A stretch of 64,000 nt of DNA from positions 1-64,000 of the forward strand of contig JBEKSY010000015.1 in NCBI GenBank assembly GCA_049516595.1. The letters are read 5' to 3'. The notes below the pieces were generated by a model. The model was given only the letters and a program-made list of their open reading frames with translations. It was not told where the DNA came from and ran no database searches. A program made the position numbers and the translations under genes. This DNA comes from JBEKHT01 sp049516595 (GTDB lineage Bacteria; Chloroflexota; Anaerolineae; Anaerolineales; RBG-16-64-43). Below are positions 58,079-64,000 of the stretch, piece after piece; positions within the stretch are counted from its first letter, which is position 1; each line of letters opens with the position of its first letter.

Positions 58079-60496
58079 ATGATCGAGATGGATGAGAAGT
58101 CCCTGAAGGCCCTTGACCTCTCCAGCATTCTAGAGCGCCTGGCCGGACGGACCTCCTTTTCGGGCGGAAGGGACCTCGCTCTTCAGCTCACCCCCTCCAG
58201 CGATCCCCAGGAAGTCTCCCGTCGACTGCAGGAAACCAGTGAGGCAAGACGGCTGCTCTCGACCCAGGAGGGGATCTCCCTCGGCGGGGCTCGGGAGATC
58301 CGCCCGTTGGTCGAGGCCGCCAGCAAGGGGGCCCGGCTCTCACCCAGCGATCTCCTGCAGATCCGCGCAACTCTTTCAGCCGCACGGTCCTTGAACCGCA
58401 TCTTGACCCGGGCCCGGCAAGAGGCCCCCCACTTAGCAGAGATCGGCTGCAGGCTGCACGACAGCCCGCTGGTTGCCTCAGGGATCGATCGGGCCCTGGA
58501 CGAAGAAGGGGAGGTCCTCGACCAAGCTTCGCAGCGCCTGGCCGGCCTGCGCAGCGAACTTCGCCGGACGCATGAACGTTTGATGGGCAGGTTGCAACGC
58601 CTGCTGGGGGAGCACGCGGCTCATCTCCAGGAAAGCCTGATCACCCAACGAGAAGGACGCTATGTGGTCCCTCTTCGTTCCGAGTTCAAGGGCAAGCTGC
58701 GAGGCATCGTGCACGACCAGTCTGCCTCGGGGGCCACGCTCTTCATCGAACCCCTGGCAACGGTGGAAATGAACAACCAGTTGCGCGAGCTCCAGCTACT
58801 CGAGCAGGAGGAGCTGGAACGAATCCTCTCCGAACTTTCGCAACTGGTGGCCCGCCATGGGCAGGAGATCCGCGAGAGCGGAGAGGCTCTAGCCCAGGTT
58901 GACCTGATCCTGGCCAAGGCCGACCTGGCGGAGGCGATGAGGGCCTGCGAGCCCGTCCTGGTGGGTTGGAATCCCGGAACCGGGGAGGGCGCACGGGCTG
59001 AGGCCCCTGCCCCCGGTCGATCCCCTCTGGTCCTGCTCGGGGCGCGGCACCCCCTGCTAGATCCCCGCACCGTGGTTCCAATTGATCTTGTCCTTCGACC
59101 GGGAGTGTCAGCACTGGTAATCACAGGTCCGAACACCGGCGGCAAGACCGTGGCCCTGAAGACCGCCGGCCTGCTCGCGGCCATGGCGCAATGCGGACTT
59201 CACATCCCGGCGGAGCCCGGGTCCCAGCTGGCGATCTTCGACTCCCTCCTGGCTGACATCGGTGACGAGCAGTCCATCCAGCAGTCGCTTTCGACCTTTT
59301 CGGCGCACATCCAGCAGATTGTCCGCATTCTCCAGCTGGCCACCTCGCTTTCCCTCGTTATTCTGGATGAGCTCGGTGCCGGCACCGATCCACAAGAGGG
59401 CTCGGCTCTGGCCCGCGCCATCCTCAGCGAGTTGATCCAGAGGAGGATCCCCACCCTGGTGGCGACCCACTACCCAGAGCTCAAAGCTTTCGCCTACAGC
59501 GTGGAGGGCGTCGAGAACGCAAGCGTCGAGTTCGATCCGAATACCTTCCTTCCCACCTACCACCTCGCCCTCGGCCTGCCGGGCAAGTCCAATGCGCTCT
59601 CGATTGCCGGGCGGCTCGGGCTCAGCGCGCAGATCCTTCAGGAGGCCAGGGAAATGGTGTCCTCCTCCGATCTGCAGGTCGAGCAGCTGCTGGAGGAAAT
59701 CCAGCGCGAGCGGGATGCCCTGCGGGCCGAAAGGAAACAGGCCTCTGCGGCGCGCAGAGAGGTCAGCCAGAAGGAGCAGGACCTGGCCAAGCGACTGGGC
59801 CGGATCGAGGGCGAACGCGAGAGGCTGCTCGAGGAAGCTCGCAGGCAAGCGGCCCGGGAGCTCGACGAGGTCCGCTCCGAATTGCGCGAGGTCCGCCGCA
59901 AGCTGCAGAGTCTTTCTTCCCCAGAAAAGGTCGCCCTCCTGACCCCCTCCCAGGACAAGCTCGAGCAACTTGAAAAGGGCTTGGAAGAAGCGGCCCCGCC
60001 CAGCCGACTGCCTGGGGTCGGAGGGAGGCCCCGCTCACTCCAGGTCGGGGATCGCGTGCGACTCCGCCGGCTGGGAATGGTGGGCCAGCTCGTAGCTCAG
60101 TCCGGGGATCAGGTAGAGATACAGGCTGGCGCGCTCCTCATTCGGGCTGAACTTCGCGATCTGGAGCTTCACGAGAACACCGGGCGGGAGACCGAGCCAT
60201 CCGCCGGATCCCCGCCGGAGCCTTCCCTAGAGCTCCCGAGCTTTCCTTCCCCGGGGATCGAACTGGACCTGCGCGGAAAAACGGTCGACGAGGCCTTGCT
60301 GGAAGTCGAGCGCTATCTGGACGCGGCTTTTGTAGCCAAACTTCCGTGGGTGCGAATCATCCACGGCAAGGGGTCGGGCCGCCTGCGCGCAGCCGTTCGC
60401 GACCTGCTCGGGCACCACCCGCTCGTGGCCTCCACGGACTCCGCCGCCGAAAGCGAAGGCGGGGAAGGCGTCACCCTGGTGAAGCTACAAGCCTAG
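58079..60496 (+). CDS. mutS2: MutS2 endonuclease/recombination suppressor
   Basis: A protein of about 805 residues. MutS2 lacks the mismatch-recognition domain of MutS. It has a core helical domain, an ATPase with TGPNTGGKTVALKT (about 345) and LDELGAGTDPQEGSALARA, and a long charged coiled coil (about 530-640). A KOW-like segment and a C-terminal Smr nuclease domain (about 730-805) follow, with ELDLRGKTVDEALLEVERYL and IIHGKGSGRLRAAV. It acts on branched DNA and collided ribosomes in Bacillus. The start is uncertain (ATG 58079, GTG 58064, ATG 58088). Confidence 0.93.
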   Translation: MIEMDEKSLKALDLSSILERLAGRTSFSGGRDLALQLTPSSDPQEVSRRLQETSEARRLLSTQEGISLGGAREIRPLVEAASKGARLSPSDLLQIRATLSAARSLNRILTRARQEAPHLAEIGCRLHDSPLVASGIDRALDEEGEVLDQASQRLAGLRSELRRTHERLMGRLQRLLGEHAAHLQESLITQREGRYVVPLRSEFKGKLRGIVHDQSASGATLFIEPLATVEMNNQLRELQLLEQEELERILSELSQLVARHGQEIRESGEALAQVDLILAKADLAEAMRACEPVLVGWNPGTGEGARAEAPAPGRSPLVLLGARHPLLDPRTVVPIDLVLRPGVSALVITGPNTGGKTVALKTAGLLAAMAQCGLHIPAEPGSQLAIFDSLLADIGDEQSIQQSLSTFSAHIQQIVRILQLATSLSLVILDELGAGTDPQEGSALARAILSELIQRRIPTLVATHYPELKAFAYSVEGVENASVEFDPNTFLPTYHLALGLPGKSNALSIAGRLGLSAQILQEAREMVSSSDLQVEQLLEEIQRERDALRAERKQASAARREVSQKEQDLAKRLGRIEGERERLLEEARRQAARELDEVRSELREVRRKLQSLSSPEKVALLTPSQDKLEQLEKGLEEAAPPSRLPGVGGRPRSLQVGDRVRLRRLGMVGQLVAQSGDQVEIQAGALLIRAELRDLELHENTGRETEPSAGSPPEPSLELPSFPSPGIELDLRGKTVDEALLEVERYLDAAFVAKLPWVRIIHGKGSGRLRAAVRDLLGHHPLVASTDSAAESEGGEGVTLVKLQA

Positions 60497-60532
60497 AGGC
60501 CGTCTACGGGAGAGCCGTTCTGGACCCCGTGA

Positions 60533-60538
60533 TATACT
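60533..60538 (+). promoter_or_regulatory. Possible -10 box of the selenoprotein gene
   Basis: TATACT, 33 bp before the ATG. No good -35 is found; the gene could also be read from mutS2. Confidence 0.3.
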
Positions 60539-60571
60539 CGCGCGCAAATCCGGTTGACACAGGAGAACGAC

Positions 60572-60832
60572 ATGCACGAAATCGAGATTGTCTATTGTGC
60601 GGTTTGACACTACACGGAACGCGCTGTCAGTCTGACAGCCGAACTGCTTGGCAAGCACGAGTCCCAGGTTTCCGGTATCCGCCTGGTCCCCTCGGACGGA
60701 GGTCGCTTTGAAGTGAGCTTGGACTCCCGGCTCCTTTACTCCAAACTGGCGACCCATCGCCACCCGGAACCTGGCGAGATTGCAAGGCTGGTAGCCAAGG
60801 AACTGGGCGAATCCCAGCCCCCTGGGAATTGA
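60572..60832 (+). CDS. SelW/Rdx-family selenoprotein with in-frame UGA
   Basis: A gene hidden by a TGA at codon 12. From the ATG at 60572 (AGGAG six bases upstream) the frame is 86 residues when TGA (60605-60607) is read as selenocysteine. The redox motif is then C-A-V-U at residues 9-12, the CxxU of SelW-like thioredoxin-fold proteins. Downstream the frame continues with ERAVSLTAELL, RLVPSDGGRFEVSLD, KLATHRHPEPGEIARLVAKEL, the hallmarks of the Rdx family. The hairpin right after the TGA fits a bacterial SECIS. TGA acts as normal stop elsewhere in the window. The gene ends 22 bp before trpS. The selA, selB, selC and selD genes lie outside the window and must exist for this to work. Confidence 0.88.
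60623..60639 (+). promoter_or_regulatory. SECIS-like hairpin for UGA recoding
   Basis: Six-base-pair stem GCTGTC/GACAGC with loop AGTCT; the loop begins 21 bases after the TGA and has G in its second position. Spacing and loop G fit the bacterial SECIS rule. Confidence 0.75.
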
Positions 60833-60854
60833 CCCTATCCAAGAAGGGCAACTG

Positions 60855-61841
60855 ATGGTCGGGAAGGGACGCGTTTTCTCGGGCGCCCGCCCAACCGGGC
60901 GCCAGCATCTGGGCAACTACCTGGGAGCCATCCAGAACTATGTGGCTCTTCAGGCGGACTATGACTGCGTCTATTGCATCGTTGACCTGCATGCCCTGAC
61001 CACCCTCGAGGAGTTTGGGGAGCTGCGCGACAACACGGCCCAGATGGCGCTGGATTGGCTGGCGGCCGGAATTGATCCTGAAAAATCAATCGTCTTTGTG
61101 CAAAGCCGTGTCCCCCAGGTCACCGAACTGCATACCATCCTTTCTATGTTCGTCCCTCTGGGCAAGCTGACGGACCTTCCGACCTTCAAGGAAAAGGCTC
61201 GCTTGCAGCCCCATAACATCAACTACGGTCTGGTTGGGTACCCGGTGCTGATGGCGGCGGATATTGCTCTCTACAAGGCGGACACGGTCCCAGTCGGAAT
61301 CGATCAGGAAAGTCACATCGAATTCACCCGCGAGGTGGTCCGGGCCTTCAACTTCCGGGTGGGCCGCCCGGTCTTGATCGAGCCCCAAATGAAGACGACA
61401 GTGTTCCCGAAGGTCCTGGGCACTGACGGACAGCAGAAAATGAGCAAGAGTCTGAACAACCACATCGAGCTGGCGCTCACCCCAGAGGAGACCATGCAAC
61501 GGGTGATGACCATGGTGACCGACCCCCAGCGGACCCATCGTCACATCCCGGGCCGTCCGGAAGTCTGCAACGTCTTCACCCTGCATCACACCTTCACGCC
61601 AGCAGCCGAGGTCGACCAAATCGAGCGCGACTGCCGCTCCGCGGTCCTGGGATGCGTGGATTGCAAACGCAGGCTGGCGGAGGGGATCAACTCCGAACTG
61701 GCCCCCTTCCGCGATCGACGTGAGGCTCTCGCGCGAGATCCCTCGCGCGTTTGGGACGTCCTGGCCGATGGGGCCAGACGCGCCTCGCAGATTGCCACCC
61801 GCACGATTGCGGAAGTCCGCGACGCCATCGGACTGCCCTAG
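60855..61841 (+). CDS. trpS: Tryptophanyl-tRNA synthetase
   Basis: TrpRS, 328 residues, a class I synthetase. The HIGH-type motif is in GARPTGRQHLGNYLGA, and the KMSKS motif is LGTDGQQKMSKSLNN. Domain length is standard. An AAGAAGGG ribosome site lies before the ATG at 60855. It is 22 bp from the selenoprotein gene and probably cotranscribed. No trp attenuator or T-box was seen. Confidence 0.97.
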   Translation: MVGKGRVFSGARPTGRQHLGNYLGAIQNYVALQADYDCVYCIVDLHALTTLEEFGELRDNTAQMALDWLAAGIDPEKSIVFVQSRVPQVTELHTILSMFVPLGKLTDLPTFKEKARLQPHNINYGLVGYPVLMAADIALYKADTVPVGIDQESHIEFTREVVRAFNFRVGRPVLIEPQMKTTVFPKVLGTDGQQKMSKSLNNHIELALTPEETMQRVMTMVTDPQRTHRHIPGRPEVCNVFTLHHTFTPAAEVDQIERDCRSAVLGCVDCKRRLAEGINSELAPFRDRREALARDPSRVWDVLADGARRASQIATRTIAEVRDAIGLP

Positions 61842-61891
61842 GTGCGACCGTTCTGCATCCCCCGCCCAGGGTTTCCAGAAACGGAACTGAG

Positions 61892-62341
61892 ATGCGAGCG
61901 ATCCTCCAAAGGGTCTCTCGAGCCAAAGTCACGGTAGCCGGCCAGGTCGTGGCCGAGATCGGCTCGGGCTATGTCATTCTCTTGGGAATTGGGCAAACCG
62001 ACGCCATGGAGGAGGCCGACAAACTGGCCGAAAAGTGCGCGGAACTGCGCCTGTTCTCGGATGATCAAGGCAAGACCAACTTGTCGATTCGCGACGTCCG
62101 CGGCGAGGCCTTGGTCATCTCGCAGTTCACGTTGTTGGCCGATACCCGCCGAGGGCGGCGACCCTCCTTCGTGGAGGCCGCCTCCCCGGCAGCGGCTAGA
62201 CCGTTGTTCGAGCACTTCGCCAAACGGATGAACGAGCTGGGGGTGCCCGCCCGCAGCGGGGTGTTCGGCGCTCACATGCTGGTCGATATTCAAAACGACG
62301 GGCCGTTCACGCTGATCCTCGATCAGCTGCCCGCAGAGTAA
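61892..62341 (+). CDS. dtd: D-aminoacyl-tRNA deacylase
   Basis: Dtd, 149 residues, removes D-amino acids from tRNA. It begins MRAILQRVSRAKVTV at 61892; a longer frame is out of family. The active-site blocks are ISQFTLLAD and GVFGAHMLVDIQNDGP, with the cross-subunit Gly-rich turn. The length is exact for the family. It follows trpS by 50 bp, so trpS and dtd may form an operon of tRNA quality-control genes. Confidence 0.96.
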   Translation: MRAILQRVSRAKVTVAGQVVAEIGSGYVILLGIGQTDAMEEADKLAEKCAELRLFSDDQGKTNLSIRDVRGEALVISQFTLLADTRRGRRPSFVEAASPAAARPLFEHFAKRMNELGVPARSGVFGAHMLVDIQNDGPFTLILDQLPAE

Positions 62342-62362
62342 GCCGGCGGGTCCGGCCCGGCT
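62341..62362. terminator. Small hairpin between convergent dtd and era
   Basis: AGCCGG / CCGGCT, 6 bp with a ten-base loop, overlapping the dtd stop and ending eight bases from the era stop. A possible bidirectional terminator; no U-run. Confidence 0.3.
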
Positions 62363-62369
62363 GAGTCTC

Positions 62370-63290
62370 CTAACTCTGCCGAGGCGCTCGGAATCCAAGG
62401 CGCCGCAGCAGGCCCTCTCTTTCCCGCCAGTTCGGGTAGACCTTAACTCTCATGGAAAGGAACAGGTTGCGGCCCAACGCCGACTCGATTTCGCGGCGAG
62501 CTTGAATGCCAATCTGCTTCAGCCTCTGCCCTCCCTTGCCGATCAGGATCGGCTTGTGGCTCTCCTTCTCCACGATCAAGGTCGCGGCCACGAAAGTCTT
62601 GCCCTGCGGGCGCTCACGGAACTGATCGACACGCACCGCCAAGCCGTGCGGGACCTCCTCCCGCAGGTAACAGAGAGCCGCCTCCCGAATCAACTCACTG
62701 ACGATCTCTCGTTCACTTGTTTCCGTGACCTGATCCTCCGGGTAGAGGGCCTGCCCGAGGGGCAGCCGACCGAGAGTAGCCGCGAGCAACTCGGGTACAC
62801 CCTTGCCCGAGGTGGCGCAGATCTCCAGCACCGGCGCCTCCGCTAGGACGCGGCGGGCCTCCCCCGCCAATCTTTCACGATTCGCCGGAGGAGCGAGGTC
62901 CGTTTTGTTGAGAACCACCAGGACCTTCTCGCGAACCCCTGGCGCTCCAAGCCGCTCCGCCACAAGCCGGTCGTCTGCCTGCGCAGGGCGGCTGGCATCC
63001 AGGATCCACAAGATCACATCCGCGTCTTCCAGGGCCTGCTGGGCAGTGCGCGCCATGAACTCGCCGAGCCGGTCGCGAGGGAAATGAAACCCGGGGGTGT
63101 CGACCAAGACGGCCTGGGCACTGGGCAGGGTAAGGATTCCGATCTGACGGACACGAGTCGTCTGAGGCCGGGGAGAGACCGCGGCCAGCTTCTGCCCCAC
63201 CAGAGAGTTGAGCAGGGTCGACTTGCCCACATTCGGACGGCCGAGAAGGGCCACCACCCCGGATCGGTAAGTGCTTGTCTGCTCTGCCAT
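62370..63290 (-). CDS. era: GTPase Era
   Basis: Era, 306 residues, couples GTP state to 16S rRNA 3' maturation and 30S assembly. G1 is GRPNVGKSTLL, G3 DTPGF, G4 NKTD. The C-terminal KH domain contains VEKESHKPILIGKGGQRLKQIG. A TACAAT box (63300-63305) ends nine bases before the ATG, suggesting a very short leader. The nearest upstream gene on the same strand (SCP2) is separated by a strong hairpin. RsmA, which acts on the same rRNA region, is elsewhere in the window. Confidence 0.97.
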   Translation of the reverse strand: MAEQTSTYRSGVVALLGRPNVGKSTLLNSLVGQKLAAVSPRPQTTRVRQIGILTLPSAQAVLVDTPGFHFPRDRLGEFMARTAQQALEDADVILWILDASRPAQADDRLVAERLGAPGVREKVLVVLNKTDLAPPANRERLAGEARRVLAEAPVLEICATSGKGVPELLAATLGRLPLGQALYPEDQVTETSEREIVSELIREAALCYLREEVPHGLAVRVDQFRERPQGKTFVAATLIVEKESHKPILIGKGGQRLKQIGIQARREIESALGRNLFLSMRVKVYPNWREREGLLRRLGFRAPRQS

Positions 63291-63352
63291 TCGTCTGCCA
63301 TTGTAATCGCCGGAGCTGGACTATCCCGATCCTCGGCCCTTCCTCCCAAACA

Positions 63353-63388
63353 GTGCGCACCCGGCAGGGCGACCTGCGGGGTGCGCAC
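63353..63388 (-). terminator. 16-bp hairpin after SCP2 gene
   Basis: GTGCGCACCC, one G-G mismatch, GCAGG, GCGA tetraloop, and the complement. It begins 22 bp after the SCP2 stop on the minus strand, followed by TGTTTG. A good transcript end. Confidence 0.65.
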
Positions 63389-63410
63389 GAGGAGCCCAGA
63401 CCAGCGTGCC

Positions 63411-63740
63411 CTACGGCTTCTTGAAGTACCCCATCAATTTCATGGAGAGACCCAGATCGCCGGCCAGCTTGAGCTTCCCCTGTGCAAAGGCGGCCATCCC
63501 GTCGAGAGTCCCCGTCACAATCGAGTTGAAGTCCTCCATCGTGGAGGTCAACGTGAGCTTTGGGGTAGGCACGGTCCCCGGAGCGACCGTGCACTTGCCA
63601 TTGCCCAAAGTCATCACCCAGTCACCGCCTCCCTCACCGGTCAGGTGAAACTGGATCACGGCGCTCACGCCCGCCGCCTTCTCGGGAAGGAAGTTGGCAG
63701 CCATTCCCTCCAAGATCTGTTTGGACGATAGACCGGCCAT
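63411..63740 (-). CDS. SCP2 sterol-binding domain protein
   Basis: A small lipid-binding protein of 109 residues from the ATG at 63740, five bases behind AAGGAGG. It contains the SCP2 core: AVIQFHLTGEGGGDWVMTLGNG, then TLTSTMEDFNSIVTGTLDGMAAFAQGKL as one block around residues 60-90, and DLGLSMKLMGYF. Such proteins hold acyl-CoA or other lipids in a hydrophobic tunnel. It follows a thiolase gene by 31 bp on the same strand, suggesting a shared role in acyl-CoA metabolism. A longer frame to 63842 overlaps the thiolase. Confidence 0.88.
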   Translation of the reverse strand: MAGLSSKQILEGMAANFLPEKAAGVSAVIQFHLTGEGGGDWVMTLGNGKCTVAPGTVPTPKLTLTSTMEDFNSIVTGTLDGMAAFAQGKLKLAGDLGLSMKLMGYFKKP

Positions 63741-63771
63741 GCATGCCTCCTTAGGCTGGGCCCGAATTCCG

Positions 63772-64000
63772 CTATGAACTGAGGTTCTCGAAAACTCCCG
63801 CTGCTCCCATGCCGCCACCGATGCACATCGTGACCAGGCCATACCGGGCGCGCCGCCGTTTCATCTCATATAGGATTTGGGTGGCCAGCTTCGCACCCGT
63901 GCAACCCAGAGGATGCCCCAGGGCGATGGCACCCCCGTTGACGTTCACCTTTTCCGGGTCGAGCTCCAAAGTACGGATGACGGCAAGGCTCTGGGCCGCA
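63772..64000 (-). CDS. Thiolase (acetyl-CoA acetyltransferase), C-terminal part cut by window edge
   Basis: The last 75 residues or so of a thiolase, open at the right edge. The visible part has VNVNGGAIALGHPLGCTGA with the catalytic His of GHPxG, and VTMCIGGGMGAAGVFE with the second catalytic Cys. This arrangement is that of biosynthetic and degradative acyl-CoA thiolases. The nucleophilic Cys and N-terminal domain lie outside. The frame is intact to the stop. The SCP2 gene follows by 31 bp. Confidence 0.93.
   Translation of the reverse strand, partial: AAQSLAVIRTLELDPEKVNVNGGAIALGHPLGCTGAKLATQILYEMKRRRARYGLVTMCIGGGMGAAGVFENLSS

Noticed and set aside
60554..60559. TTGACA as -35 for the selenoprotein gene
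   Set aside because: It lies only 13 bp before the ATG, so any start point would fall inside the gene.
1..64000. CRISPR array
   Set aside because: No regularly spaced repeats of 24-40 bp and no cas genes were seen.

Overview
The window is a GC-rich, gene-dense bacterial chromosome segment, probably from Chloroflexota (Anaerolineae-like). That placement is an inference: it rests on the overall look of the proteins (FabL-type enoyl reductase, Helicase_C_3 protein without a motor, M48 peptidases, G5/3D wall protein, several start codons sitting directly behind a -10 box). No rRNA is present. TGA is an ordinary stop in most genes (for example at 16586 and 22401), but one gene reads it as selenocysteine.

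Layout. The left edge cuts an IS630-like transposase. 0.2-9.3 kb holds mostly unlinked genes: a Ca2+-type P-type ATPase, a HAD protein, an FLVCR-like MFS carrier, a YCII protein, an AIM24-family protein and a winged-helix regulator, with several gene-poor stretches. 9.5-13.2 kb is a two-gene heterodimeric ABC exporter, followed by tRNA-Leu(CAG) with its own promoter and a KDG-type sugar kinase. 15.3-24.8 kb carries a SanA-like protein, an HD protein, YhhN, an unusual M48-DUF309 fusion, FabL, an M20 dipeptidase, a polyprenol-phosphate mannosyltransferase, RsmA and a G5/3D wall protein. Upstream of the last is a short minus-strand unit with promoter, leader peptide and two long hairpins.

26-35.6 kb is a signalling region. 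A PAS-GGDEF diguanylate cyclase and a PAS-GAF-HD-GYP phosphodiesterase are followed by a cassette that resembles the Bacillus comQXP pheromone system. It has a consensus-like promoter, a 51-residue peptide ending in a Trp-rich tail (W47, W50), a long hairpin, a ComQ-like prenyl synthase with both DDxxD motifs, and an overlapping 1253-residue receptor-like protein. The receptor has a PDZ-like outer domain, about nine membrane segments and GAF domains as in ComP, but ends in HD-GYP instead of a kinase. I read it as a candidate isoprenyl-peptide quorum-sensing system wired to cyclic-di-GMP. This is the main finding.

35.6-48.8 kb contains a methyltransferase, a phosphomutase-like metalloenzyme, and a minus-strand run moaC - moaD/E fusion - thrC - fabF - rnc. 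Next come galK, the Helicase_C_3 protein, a lipid kinase, an MFS carrier, a HAD phosphatase and a GNAT. 48.8-52.4 kb has a stomatin/NfeD pair and proS. 52.6-55.7 kb encodes a glutamine-dependent NAD synthetase split into two genes plus an MFS exporter. 55.8-62.3 kb holds a DUF family often called quinate 5-dehydrogenase, a nucleotidyltransferase, a PAP2 phosphatase, mutS2, a SelW-like selenoprotein with in-frame UGA and a SECIS-like hairpin, trpS and dtd. The right end has era, an SCP2 protein and a truncated thiolase on the minus strand.
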